DNA from: Diphasiastrum complanatum
Lineage: Eukaryota > Streptophyta > Lycopodiopsida > Lycopodiales > Lycopodiaceae
Direction of reading: 5' to 3'
Assembly: GCA_029204225.1 (NCBI GenBank)
Contig: CM055114.1
Location: 14,188,684-14,252,683 of the forward strand
DNA: 64,000 bases
Shown here one piece after another: positions 23,411 to 34,354 of this stretch. The position numbers were made by a program, and so were the translations under genes. Within the stretch, counting starts at the first letter, position 1. Every line of letters begins with the position of its first letter. The notes under the pieces were generated by a model. That model had not been told where the DNA came from. It searched no databases and saw nothing but the letters and a program-made list of their open reading frames with translations.

Positions 23411-25137
23411 AAATACATTTCTCGATCACATTTACTACCTCTGATGTCCACTCTTCTTTCCTCCTTAGAATTTTCAATTTCCTATAAATCTATTTCAGCT
23501 AAGGTACCAAGAAGACATAACGACATTAGTAAATGTTTAAAAATTAATTACTATAGGAAAAAGTCCAAAACATGAATTTCATTTCTGGGCCTATACCTGG
23601 GCTGAATATCTTATATAAAAAATCATTTACTAGTATGTGAAACCATACTAGTCTGTTCTTTTGAATATAATTCACCATAGGATTTTACTAGAAATGAAAT
23701 CAGTTATGTAATTCTAATTATTACAATTTTTTCAATAAAATTAGACTGTTTTTTCTTTTTATTGACTGGTTTGGCATTACTCCGTTAATATTGACAAAAC
23801 CTATCCAAACGTAGAATATGAAATTACATGAACTATTACCGGGAAATAATTTAGACTTAGTGAAAACACTGTGATCAATTCTGACTGATAAAATTAGTTT
23901 AATCATTTTCACTAATCTAAATTGATTCCATAGATGACGAAAAAATTACTGAAATTTTGATGTTTTTGAAAAATTCAATTTTTGCTTTATTTTACGTAAT
24001 TCAAAAATTCTGACAAAAATACTGTTAGTACAAAAGGCAATCGAAATCGAAAAATCGAAACACTGTCCGATTGTTAATATTATTAATCCAATGTTAAACT
24101 GGCTTGCAAAGCACATGTCGTTATTTCGAAATTTTTTACGTAAACTTTAGTTTTACGGAATTTGTCAGCCATTAACACTGAATTGTCACCCAATTGTCAG
24201 AGCACATGCGTATGACCACTCAAATCAATTGTAAAACCCTCATGCATGTCAGAATCACTCTGAGAATCAACATGCAACTAATCCATGCAAGCACAGTACT
24301 ACAAATTAGGAAAATGACTGGCATGCAATTAGAACAATTCCAAATTTTGCCAATTTTACTCACAAAACAGCAAAATTTCAAATGATCTTAACTTTGGCTA
24401 CAGGACACCAAATTGGGTGCTATAAAGCTCAGTACAGAGGAAGACCAAGTGGAAAAGATGCTTGCTACATCAGCCTGCCACCTAGTCTTCACACGTGTGA
24501 GATCAGAGTGTCATAAAATCTATAGAAGGGTGCATTTTCACAAGACAAAATTATGCAAAAACGTGCAAACACCCATCCTAGCCCAAAATTGATGATACCA
24601 ACAGTCTTAAACAATCAATTATACTTCCATGAAGCATTCACACTAGTTCTAAGATGCAGTATAGGCTGAGAACGAAGATTTCTTGATTTGTAGAAGTCAA
24701 AATAGCTTCAAACTTGATGGAGATGGTGCATAAGCCACCGGCCATAATTTTACAGGTCTGATAGCTTGAATGCTAATCATGCTCCAAATAATTCCAAAAT
24801 GATCTCCTTATGGATTTGGAGAGATCCATCCCCCCAAAATCACCAAAAATGGTCATTTTTTGAACTTTTTTGACTTCCTACAAGTTCAATTGCTGGAATT
24901 CTTGGTTCTAACTTCAGGTAAAGCCCAAAATACTTTGGTACACCTCTTTACAAGCTCTACATGGTGTTTTACAGCCAGCTACTATCCACCTTTATGAAAA
25001 AACAAGCAAAAATAATGATTTTTGACTATTTTATGGTTTTTTTATCACAATAAAGTGGAAATTCATGACATACAACTCTTTCTCTAACACATGCAAACCA
25101 CTTTATAGAATTATAATCATCTAATTGGTCTGATCTT
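23411..25137. other. No gene; possibly leader of a second minus-strand copia
   Basis: AT-rich, without supported coding sequence. At 25,138-25,149 it abuts a minus-strand primer site that follows the end of the LTR at 25,150. The adjoining sequence could therefore be the leader of another, largely deleted element. A CACACGTGTG palindrome is at 24,490-24,499. Confidence 0.35.
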
Positions 25138-25149
25138 GCTCTGATACCA
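25138..25149 (-). promoter_or_regulatory. Perfect tRNA-Met primer site next to the low-coordinate LTR
   Basis: Minus-strand TGGTATCAGAGC directly follows the LTR end (TTTTCACA). A primer site is expected after a 5' LTR, but this LTR is at the 3' side of the element at 25.8-36.9 kb. That suggests a tandem or recombined arrangement. Confidence 0.7.
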
Positions 25150-25840
25150 TGTGAAAAGTACAGTACTAAGGACCATAAATGGATCTTTGAATGATCCACA
25201 AGGTGATTGTATGCTTGTTAAACAATCTATCAGAAACTAGTAATCAGAAAACAAGATCTAGTTTAGTAGCTTGATAGGAAACAAGTAGAGACAATCAAAG
25301 CATTGATCAAATAGTATAATCCAACTCCACACGTGTGGAAATAAGGCTGTAGTATGGCCTATAGACAGTGTTTACAAAGTGCCAAAGTTGGGTTTCATTG
25401 GCAATCAAGAGTAATCACCATACAATGAGAGGAAACTCGAGTTTCTTCTTGAGGCTCCAAAAAGTTTCTATCTTCTCACTATGGAGAATGAGAATACATA
25501 GTAAAACACACTTCCTTTGCAAAGTTAGGTGAAAATCCAGCATGTAATAAGGAAGTAGACTCCACTTTCTTGCCCTAATGTGAAAACCCTAGCCTAGATC
25601 CAAGAGTCATGCTTGGTAGGTGCATGGTAGGTACAAATCTCATCATAAATCATGGTCTAAATCCTACAAAGTAGGAATCACTACCAAATAGACACAACCA
25701 TTCCTCTTGACTCATGGTAACCTACTTTAGGTGTGTATGTACAAGTGGCACTTTGGCCATTCAAGTAACCAACAAACAATATTGACAAAATGCACAATAT
25801 TCTACATGGCTAGATTTGCCAATGTAGGCAATTTTTCACA
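25150..25840 (-). repeat. LTR of the minus-strand copia (3' side), 691 bp
   Basis: On the minus strand it begins TGTGAAAAATTGCC and ends TTTTCACA. It matches 36,854-37,518 apart from point differences and a 26-bp segment missing from the other copy. A CCACACGTGTGG palindrome is at 25,327-25,338. Confidence 0.85.
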
Positions 25841-27923
25841 CTCCTCCTCAAATCTAGCGTTGGAGATCACAATGCTTTTATCAATAACTCCAATTGAAGA
25901 TCTAAGCTTGACAAATGAATCTTTAGGTAAAGGTTTAGTAAACAAATCAGCCAAGCAACTTGATGATGACATGTGTTGGAGCTTGATCTCTTTAGCTTGC
26001 ACTTTTTCCCTCACGAAATGATGAGCAATTTCGATGTGTTTGCTCCTTGTATGGAATGTAGGATTAGTTGCAAGTGATTGGGTTGATTGGTTGTCACAAT
26101 AGATGATAGGGATCTCCTTCTCCATGACATGAAGCTCCACCAATAGTCCTTTCAGCCACAAGACCTCCTTGCATGTTGATGTCAAGGCCTTGTATTCAGA
26201 TTCTGTGGAAGATAGGGAGATGGTATCTTGCTTTTTGGAAAGACATGATACTACTCCATCACATAGAAAGGTGGCAAAGGCACTTGTTGATCTTCTATCC
26301 ACTTTGTCACTTGCAAAATCCGAGTCACTATAGGCTCTTAAGCCAAGATTAGTTCCTCTATACAAAATACCAAAATTCTTAGTGAATAAAATGTATCTAA
26401 GAACTCTTTTGGCAATCTTCCAATGTGAAACTAGAGGACTTTCCATGAATTGGCTTAACTTTCCAACACTATAACTAAGATTAGGTCTAGTTATAGTTAA
26501 ACAGATCAAGGAGCCAATAAGCCTTCTATATAATGTGATGTCCTCAAAGGATGCTTCATCACAACCAATAGATGCTTTTACATGTTGCTCCATTGGTGTC
26601 TCAATGCCTTTACAATTCTTCATTCCAAATCTATCTAGGATGGATGTAGCATATTTAGATTGACAAATGAAGCTAAAATCACATCCTCTAATAACCCTAT
26701 TCCAAGAATGAAGCTCAATAGGCCGAGATCTACCATCTTAAACTCTTTTGCTAAAGCAATTTTTACATCTCTAATTCCATCTTGATCATTACCACTCAAG
26801 ATAATGTCATCTACATACAAAACAAGAATAATGATCATGCCATCATGAAAACTTATATACAATGATGGATCATAGGCACTCATTACAAAATTGATGGAAA
26901 TGAGAAAAGAGTTTAGCCTAGAGTACCATGCTCTAGGTGCTTGCTTGAGCCCATAAAGGCTCTTCTTCAAAAAACACACCTTTCCTTCATGCTTTTCCTT
27001 GATGAAGCCCTCGGGTTGCCTCATGTAGATCTCTTCCCATTTAGGAATGCATTTGTGAAGTCAAGTTGGAATAGCTCCCAATTGAAGGTTGTAGCAAGAC
27101 TAATGATCAACCTGATAGTGACAAGCTTAGCCACTGGAGCAAAAGTCTCATCATAATCAATGCCTTTGGTTTGTAAAAAACCTTTGGCAACAAGCCTAGC
27201 TTTATGCTTGCTTATTGATCCATCTTGATTATACTTCAATCTAATCACCCACTTGCAATCAAGAGGTTTCTTCCCTTGAGGAAGATCCACAAGATCCCAA
27301 GTATGATTCTCAATAAGAGCATCATACTCTACTTGCATAGCATCCATCCAACTTTTAGACTTACAAGCATCTTCATAGCATGTTGGCACATCTAACATTG
27401 AAGTAAGAAAGGTGTAAGATGTGAAAGATGATGAGCCTTCCCTTTGATCACCTTGACCATCATAGGTGAGCCTCAGTGGCTCGGATCTTGCCCTTGTAGA
27501 TCTTCTTGGAGTTCTTGGAGTTCTTGCATCTTGAGGTGGATCCTCAAGTTCTTCTTCGCTTGGAAGCTCCTCCTCCATCCTAGCATGATCCTTGGCATCA
27601 AGATGATTAGTAGCATTATCATCCAAATCACAAGCGTGTCCTTCATAAAAAATAACATCCCTACTCACTATCACCTTGCTAGTGATGGGATTGAAGACTC
27701 TATAACCTTTGCTATTCTCACCATATCCCACAAAGATGCCTTTGATGGATGTTGCATCATCCTTCCTTCTCTTATCCAAGGATTGGTGTACATAGCAAGT
27801 GGATCCAAAAACTTTGAGATCCTTGAGATTGGGCTTCTCTCCAAATAGAGCTTCAAATGGTGTGATTCCTCCAATGGCTTGGTTTGGCAATCTATTGCAC
27901 AAATAGTTAACACAAGTTATTGC
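25841..27923 (-). pseudogene. Copia integrase C-part, RT and RNase H (host element, downstream half)
   Basis: It continues directly from the integrase half at 34,355 (FWGEAI then TCVNYLCNR). Segments are PNQAIGGITPFEALFGEKPN, RKDDATSIKGIFVGYGENSKGYRVFNP, the RT start (CKWVIRLKYNQDGSISKHKARL, VDETFAPV-like, QLDFTNAFLNGK), a frameshift at about 27,024, QPEGF...KKSLYGLKQAPRAWYSRL and the catalytic YVDDIILSG (about 26,803-26,822). After a second frameshift near 26,640, RNase H follows (SDSDFASDKVDRRSTSAF, SLSSTESEYKAL, HIEIAHHFVREKVQ, LADLFTKPLP). A GAGGAGGAG polypurine stretch directly precedes the LTR at 25,840, and the frame runs 13 codons into the LTR. Confidence 0.9.
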
Positions 27924-28578
27924 TGTGAAAATTGTCAACATTTCCTAGCTAGTTTGAGGCCTAAATTGGCTAAAATTGTAAATAGTTTTGGTTCTGGAGT
28001 TTCACACGTGTGAACCAGGCCACAATGTTTTTATTTACTGTATTTTTTCAGTATGATGAAGTGTCAAACTTCATACCCTTCAAAATGAGACCATTTTGAT
28101 GTATTTTGGTCATATAAGCCATTTTTAGCTATTTTTCCTATATAGGGAATATCTAGGGTCAAGTACCTTCTAGAGAGAGGAGAGAGAGTCATCTTCCTCA
28201 TCCATAAATAGTAGGGAAGTCGTGGAGAACAGGTTGGAGAAACCTTTTGTATGCTTCATTGAGATCAATAGATCATTGTCATTGTTTCTTCCTCCATTGA
28301 GAGCATTGTTGTGTGTATTGTCTTCAAGCTATTGTGTATGATCTTAGGTGCTTTCCAAAAGTGGTAGGCTGATGTATTATGGACTGTATAATGCTATTTT
28401 GGGCCGCACTTGATGTTTATGGAAGTTTCCATTTGTGATAAATGCTTTTTGATCAAGTTCTTTGCATTCTAGGTAGCATAGAATGTGTTGCCAATTCCTA
28501 GCTTATGTAGTTTGGAGTGCAAGCATTCAAGCCAATGATCTTGGAGTTTAGATCCACTTAGGATCTGTATTTTTCACA
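27924..28578 (+). repeat. 5' LTR of the intact copia
   Basis: TGTGAAAATTG...TTTTTCACA. It carries a perfect 14-bp palindrome TTCACACGTGTGAA at 28,001-28,014 with a G-box core (CACGTG). A possible TATA-like segment (cctatatagg) lies near 28,138. Confidence 0.95.
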
Positions 28579-28590
28579 TGGTATCAGAGC
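28579..28590 (+). promoter_or_regulatory. Primer-binding site (initiator tRNA-Met)
   Basis: Perfect TGGTATCAGAGC directly after the LTR end. Confidence 0.95.
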
Positions 28591-29750
28591 TGGTTGGCTT
28601 CTATTTACAGTAAGTATTCCATTTTTGGTGATATTTGGATGTTTGATCAAGTTCTAGCATGATTTTGCATTGCTTTGTTGATCAAATCTTACTAACCTTT
28701 GTTTTGTGAGTTGAACTTGTGGATCAAAAGCATATTTCAGGTCTACTGAAGATCAGAGGCTGAAAAGAAACTATTTTGGATCAGATCATAACACCTAATC
28801 ATTTGTGATTGTGAGGCTTGTGCATATTCAATACTAACAATGTTCTTTTCAATCCTATTGTTGACAATCTCCATTCTTGGATGAACACTCTCCTTAAGTG
28901 GATGAAACTTCTCCTTAAGTGGATGACAAATGCTCTTTTGAGTGAGTTGTAATTCTCCTAAAGGCTGAGCAAAGCTCCCATTTGGATGAAAGATCCCCTT
29001 TTTTGGGTGAACACATTGTAAGCTCCATTGTGAAGAGCATATTATAAAGATTGTCATCAATTTTGGCATAATTTTTGGTGTACTTTGTTGAGCATGTAAG
29101 TAACTCTCCTTATGTAATTTGATTGGAGCATTTGCTGGAAGGTGTTAACCATTATGCAAGTGTGTTTTCAGGTTCTTAACAGGTTGAGGAACATTCTCAT
29201 GTGAAGTGACCTTAGATCTACATCTAAACACCAAGATTTGACAAGATAGTGAAGCTAGTCTCGTGATTCACTAAGTGTGCTCATTCATTTACCTCTAAAT
29301 CTTGTATTTATCACTTGCTGGAGTTTATAAACTTTTAAAAGTGTGGTTTACATGTGGTTTTACAGGTTGAATCAATATCTTAGTGTGTTGATCATATGTT
29401 GATCAAGTTTGTTCATTACTAGGTAATCTTGGCATCCTAGTTTTGGGTATTTTCTAAGAATGCAAGTAACTCTTCACACCATAACTTGATTTGGTCACTT
29501 GCTGGAAAGTTTGAGAGCTTAAGCAAGAGTGTGTTCAGGTTGGTTTGATTTTGTAATCCATTCTTAGTGTGTGCAAAGTGTTGCATGTGTTTCAATCTTC
29601 CTTTCTATGCTTGGAAACCATCTAGGTTCAAGATAGAAGTGTTTTAGGGTCCTAAATTTTCATAGATATCTTTATCTATCATTTGTTGAGAGAAAAGTGA
29701 GTGCTAAGTGCTTTAGGACAGAACCTAAAAGTTGAAGAAACATTAGAATC
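28591..29750 (+). other. Long leader with three ~184-bp spaced repeats
   Basis: 1.16 kb separate the primer site from the polyprotein start. A degenerate module of ttgctgg, then an A/T stretch, gtgtg and caggtt recurs with ttgctgg at 29,132, 29,315 and 29,499 (spacing 183 and 184). A ctccttaagtggatga segment is repeated in tandem near 28,890-28,925. The leader could hold packaging or translation signals; that role is inferred. Confidence 0.6.
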
Positions 29751-32700
29751 ATGGCTTCCAATGGTGGGATCATGCTAGAGTCTAGTGAAAGGTTGAGTTC
29801 ATCAAACTACTCTACTTGGAAAGTGAGGATGGAGTCCTTACTTGAGTTGAATGAACTCATGGACATAGTTGCAGAAATTGAAGAGAGACCTCTCACACTT
29901 CAAGAGCAACAAAGGTTTGATAAGAAGGCCAAAAGGGCTCTTCATATCATTAAAATGAATGTTACAAATGAACTTCTCAAGGAAGTTGGAAAGTGTCAAA
30001 GTGCAAGTGAGGCATGGAATGCCTTAAAGAAGCTCTTTGAATCAAAGTCCACATCTAGGGTATTGACCCTAAGGAGACAAATATTTTCTAGTAGGCAAAG
30101 AGAGGGTGAAAGTGCTCATGCATTTATCTTGAGAGTTAAGTCCCTAAGTGATGATTTAGCATGCATTGATGAGAACATAAAAGATGGTGAAATAGTCCAA
30201 GTTATGTTGAATGGTTTGCTAAATGAACATGCTAACCTTGTGCAAAGTTTTGCCATTCAAAGAGTCTTGCCAAGTGTGGTTGACTTGCAAGAAATCTTAT
30301 TGGCTGAAGAACATAGGTTGCAATCAAAGCTTGATGGTGCATCCTTGCAAGGTGGAGGTGAAGAGGCTTTCTTCACAAAAGGCAAATTCAAGGGCAAAGG
30401 TAAAGGCAAAGGGAAATGGTCCAAAGGTGGTAACTTTGATCATGATGATCACTCTTCCTCTTCCTCTTCTACTAAGAACAATAAGTCAAAGTTCAAGTGC
30501 TTTTATTGTGGGATAAAAGGTCATTTTGCAAATGAATGTTATAAGAAGAAAAGAGAGCAAGGAGAGAGGCAAGGAAATCTTACAATAGATGAGGAAGAAC
30601 ATAACACATGTGAATCACTTGTTATGACTTCAAGTTTGTTAGCCAACATAGATGATAATGATCCTTGGTGGATTGATAGTGGAGCCTCATCTCACATGAC
30701 AAGACATAAGGAATACTTTACATCCTTATTGTCTTATGAGGGAGAAGGTAACATCATCTACACTGCAAATGATGGTCAATGTGACATCAAAGGCATAGGC
30801 ACTATTCCTATTTCCCTTTCAACAAATAGGAAAGCAAATCTTGAAAATGTTTTGTACATTCCTTCAATCACTAAGAATTTGCTTAGTGTAAGTCAAATGA
30901 TTGACAAAGGACTTGATGTGGAGTTCATTGGAGATGCATGTTTGATAAGTAAATGTGGATCCTTGATTGCTCAAGGTAGGAGGCATGGTAAACTTTTCAA
31001 GCTTGATGCATGTGTGATCTCTAATCATGAAGGATGTATGGCTAGGGAGCAATTGACAAACCAAGAAGTTTGGCACAAGAGGTTGGGCCATCCCAACTTC
31101 AAATCGTTGGAGGTAATGGCAAAGAAAGAGCTTGTTCTTGGTCTCCCTAAAAGTCTTGTTGCAAACAATAGTGTTTGTGAACATTGTGCCTTGTCCAGAT
31201 CTCATAGACTTGCTTATTCTAGATCTACTTCTAGATCTAAAGAAGCTTTTCAACTTGTGCATTCTGATATTCATTCTTCTAGTACAACTAGCAATGGTGG
31301 GGCAAAGATGTATGCAACTTTCATTGATGACTTTAGTAGGTATACTTGGATCTATCTTCTTAAAAGTAAGGATGAAGTGTTTGCTGCATTTGTCAAGTTC
31401 AAGAATGAAATGGAAAACCAATTCAATACAAAGATCAAATGCTTAAGATCTGATAATGGAGGGGAATACACCTCAAATAGGTTCAAAGACTTTTGTATAG
31501 CACATGGGATTAAGAGGGAGATGTCTAGTCCTAGGACTCCACAACAGAATGGAGTGGCCGAGAGGAAGAATAGAACCCTTTGTGAATGTGCCAAGGCAAT
31601 GAGACTACATGCTAATCTTGCTAAGTCTTTTTGGGGGGAAGCTTTAGCATGTGCTAACTATCTATGTAATAGATGGACAAGTGCTTCCTTGGATGGTAAA
31701 ACTCCTCATGAGGTTCTTTATGGTAGAAGGCCGAGTGTCAAGCATTGTAGGATCTTTGGATGTACATGTTTTGTCAATATCACACTTGATGATAGAACTA
31801 AAGAAGATCCTTCATCAAAGAAGGGTGTGTTTGTTGGCTATAGTGAAGTAAGCAAGGCTTACAAAGTGTACATTCCTTCTACAAAGAAAGTTGTCATAAG
31901 TAGGGATGTCATCTTTCATGAAGAGAATGTTTCCAATGTTGTTGATGTTGATGTTGATGTGCCTACTAATCATCATGATGTGCAAGATGTCTTGGATGAA
32001 GATGGAGATGCCACTCCAAAGCAAACTTCAAGGAAGACTCAAAGGCAAAGGGCTAAGCCATCAAGGCTAACCTATGATGAAAAAGGAAAGCAAGTGGTGG
32101 ACAACTCTAACTTTGCTTTTCTTACCTCTTTTGATGAACCAACTTGTGTAGGTGAAGCAATTCAAAAGAAGGAATGGATCCAAGCCATGGATCATGAGCA
32201 TCAAGCACTCATCAAAAGCAACACATGGAGGTTGGTAAAGCTTCCAAAGGACAAGAAGGCAATTGGTTGTAAGTGGATCTTCAAGATCAAGACAAATCAA
32301 GATGGATCAATCAACAAGTACAAGGCAAGGTTGGTGGCAAAGGGGTATGCTCAAGAATATGGTATTGACTATGATGAGACCTTTGCACCCGTGGCAAAGA
32401 TGGTAACTATTCGAATCCTAATCTCTCTTGCAACTCTTTATGATTGGGATATGTGGCAAATGGATGTTACTAATGCCTTCTTGAATGGTGATCTTGAAGA
32501 AGATATTTACATGGAGCAACCCGAGGGCTATGTTTCACATGATGAGCCTAATCATGTGTGCTATCTCCAAAAGAGTTTGTATGGGCTAAAGCAAGCACCA
32601 AGGAGTTGGTATGCTAAGCTCAATTCCTTCTTACTTTCTCAGAACTTTGTTATGAGTGAGTATGATCATTCTCTCTACTTTAGATTGAATGAAAATGATA

Positions 32701-33704
32701 TCACTTTACTTTTGATCTATGTTGATGACATTATCTTAAGTGGTGGTAACAATCTAGATATAAATGAAATCAAGATGGCACTCAAAAGAGAGTTTGAAAT
32801 TCAAGATCTTGGTAAACTTCATTATATCTTAGGAATAGAGATTATTAGAACTTCTAAATCTACATTCATATGTCAAGAAAAGTATGTTAACTCTATTCTA
32901 AAAAGGTTTCATATGGAAGATTGTAAAGTTGTTTCTACTCCTATGGAATCAAATGTAAAGCTAACTACAAGAAGTAATGAAAGATCCTTCAAGGACATTA
33001 CTCTCTATAGAAAGCTAATAGGATCTCTTATATGGTTAACCATCACAAGACCTGATCTAAGCTTTGTGGTTGGTAAACTAAGTCAATTTATGCAAGATCC
33101 TAGTGAGGCTCATTGGAAGCTAGGAAAGAGAGTACTTAGATACATCTCGGGATCTAGAGATTTTGGCATCTTGTATGGAGGTACTACACCTAACCTTTGT
33201 GGATTTTCAGATTCAGATTTTGCAGGTGATCAAATGGATAGGAAGTCAACAAGTGCCTTTGCAATCTATCTTGGAGATGGAGTGGTCTCATGGCTATCAA
33301 AGAAGCAACCAACTATCTCTCTATCTTCCACCGAAGCCGAGTACAAGGCATTAACAACATGCACCAAGGAGATTCTTTGGATCAAGAGGATGTTATTGGA
33401 TCTTCACTTGTTGGAACCAGAGAAGACTCCAATCATACTTTGTGATAACCTTTCAGCCCAAAGCTTGGCAAGCAATCCTGTTTTTCATGCAAGGAGCAAG
33501 CACATTGAGATTGCTCACCATTTTGTGAGAGATCAAGTCATTGCCAAAGAGGTGGAGCTTCAACATGTCTCTTCAAAGGAGTGTGTGGCTGATATCTTCA
33601 CCAAACCATTGGGAAAGGACCTATATTTAATGCATAGATCTAATCTTGGAATGTGCTCAAAGACTATGTTGAAACTAGCATCCAATGTTGAAGAGGGAGT
33701 GTGA
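29751..33704 (+). CDS. Copia gag-pol polyprotein, complete, 1,317 aa
   Basis: A single uninterrupted frame starting at an ATG. Gag (UBN2-type) covers residues ~10-195, and a basic KGKGKGKGK linker leads to the CCHC zinc knuckle C250-C253-H258-C263. The aspartic protease has D309-S-G (WWIDSGASSHM). The integrase has a pre-integrase zinc finger (H442, H447, C476, C479) and a core with D506 (HSDIH), D568 (RSDNGGEY) and E604 (AERKNR), which keeps the DD35E spacing. The reverse transcriptase covers ~805-1050 with YVDD at 990-993. RNase H follows, with SDSDF (~1153), STEAEY (~1193), CDN (~1231) and a terminal DIFTKPL. All catalytic residues that can be checked are present. The TGA stop overlaps the start of the 3' LTR, just past the polypurine tract. 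The products would form virus-like particles, copy the RNA into DNA and integrate it. Confidence 0.97.
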   Translation: MASNGGIMLESSERLSSSNYSTWKVRMESLLELNELMDIVAEIEERPLTLQEQQRFDKKAKRALHIIKMNVTNELLKEVGKCQSASEAWNALKKLFESKSTSRVLTLRRQIFSSRQREGESAHAFILRVKSLSDDLACIDENIKDGEIVQVMLNGLLNEHANLVQSFAIQRVLPSVVDLQEILLAEEHRLQSKLDGASLQGGGEEAFFTKGKFKGKGKGKGKWSKGGNFDHDDHSSSSSSTKNNKSKFKCFYCGIKGHFANECYKKKREQGERQGNLTIDEEEHNTCESLVMTSSLLANIDDNDPWWIDSGASSHMTRHKEYFTSLLSYEGEGNIIYTANDGQCDIKGIGTIPISLSTNRKANLENVLYIPSITKNLLSVSQMIDKGLDVEFIGDACLISKCGSLIAQGRRHGKLFKLDACVISNHEGCMAREQLTNQEVWHKRLGHPNFKSLEVMAKKELVLGLPKSLVANNSVCEHCALSRSHRLAYSRSTSRSKEAFQLVHSDIHSSSTTSNGGAKMYATFIDDFSRYTWIYLLKSKDEVFAAFVKFKNEMENQFNTKIKCLRSDNGGEYTSNRFKDFCIAHGIKREMSSPRTPQQNGVAERKNRTLCECAKAMRLHANLAKSFWGEALACANYLCNRWTSASLDGKTPHEVLYGRRPSVKHCRIFGCTCFVNITLDDRTKEDPSSKKGVFVGYSEVSKAYKVYIPSTKKVVISRDVIFHEENVSNVVDVDVDVPTNHHDVQDVLDEDGDATPKQTSRKTQRQRAKPSRLTYDEKGKQVVDNSNFAFLTSFDEPTCVGEAIQKKEWIQAMDHEHQALIKSNTWRLVKLPKDKKAIGCKWIFKIKTNQDGSINKYKARLVAKGYAQEYGIDYDETFAPVAKMVTIRILISLATLYDWDMWQMDVTNAFLNGDLEEDIYMEQPEGYVSHDEPNHVCYLQKSLYGLKQAPRSWYAKLNSFLLSQNFVMSEYDHSLYFRLNENDITLLLIYVDDIILSGGNNLDINEIKMALKREFEIQDLGKLHYILGIEIIRTSKSTFICQEKYVNSILKRFHMEDCKVVSTPMESNVKLTTRSNERSFKDITLYRKLIGSLIWLTITRPDLSFVVGKLSQFMQDPSEAHWKLGKRVLRYISGSRDFGILYGGTTPNLCGFSDSDFAGDQMDRKSTSAFAIYLGDGVVSWLSKKQPTISLSSTEAEYKALTTCTKEILWIKRMLLDLHLLEPEKTPIILCDNLSAQSLASNPVFHARSKHIEIAHHFVRDQVIAKEVELQHVSSKECVADIFTKPLGKDLYLMHRSNLGMCSKTMLKLASNVEEGV
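33691..33699 (+). promoter_or_regulatory. Polypurine tract
   Basis: aagagggag lies immediately before the 3' LTR (TGTGAAAATTG), where plus-strand priming takes place. It also encodes the last codons of the polyprotein. Confidence 0.85.
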
Positions 33705-34354
33705 AAATTGTCAACATTTCCTAGCTAGTTTGAGGCCTAAATTGGCTAAAATTGTAAATAGTTTTGGTTCTGGAGTTTCACAAGTGTGAACCAGGCCACA
33801 ATGTTTTTATTTACTGTATTTTTTCAGTATGATGAAGTGTCAAACTTCATACCCTTCAAAATGAGACCATTTTGATGTATTTTGGTCATATAAGCCATTT
33901 TTAGCTATTTTTCCTATATAGGGAATATCTAGGGTCAAGTACCTTCTAGAGAGAGGAGAGAGAGTCATCTTCCTCATCCATAAATAGTAGGGAAGTCGTG
34001 GAGAACAGGTTGGAGAAACCTTTTGTATGCTTCATTGAGATCAATAGATCATTGTCATTGTTTCTTCCTCCATTGAGAGCATTGTTGTGTGTATTGTCTT
34101 CAAGCTATTGTGTATGATCTTAGGTGCTTTCCAAAAGTGGTAGGCTGATGTATTATGGACTGTATAATGCTATTTTGGGCCGCACTTGATGTTTATGGAA
34201 GTTTCCATTTGTGATAAATGCTTTTTGATCAAGTTCTTTGCATTCTAGGTAGCATAGAATGTGTTGCCAATTCCTAGCTTATGTAGTTTGGAGTGCAAGC
34301 ATTCAAGCCAATGATCTTGGAGTTTAGATCCACTTAGGATCTGTATTTTTCACA
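33700..34354 (+). repeat. 3' LTR of the intact copia
   Basis: Same length (655 bp) as the 5' LTR. The only difference I can see is A at 33,783 where the 5' LTR has C at 28,007, which breaks the CACGTG core to CAAGTG. Confidence 0.95.

Larger units (their letters stand above)
27924..34354 (+). mobile_element. Intact young Ty1/copia retrotransposon, nested
   Basis: 6,431 bp with 655-bp LTRs that differ by one base as read. It has a perfect tRNA-Met primer site, a single open polyprotein, a polypurine tract (aagagggag, 33,691-33,699) and a 5-bp target duplication ATTGC (27,919-27,923 and 34,355-34,359). It lies inside and antisense to the integrase frame of an older copia. Every part needed for autonomous transposition is present, so it is recent and potentially active. 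Confidence 0.95.

Noticed and set aside
30864-31421. 185-codon minus-strand frame inside the intact copia
   Set aside because: Antisense shadow of the integrase coding sequence.
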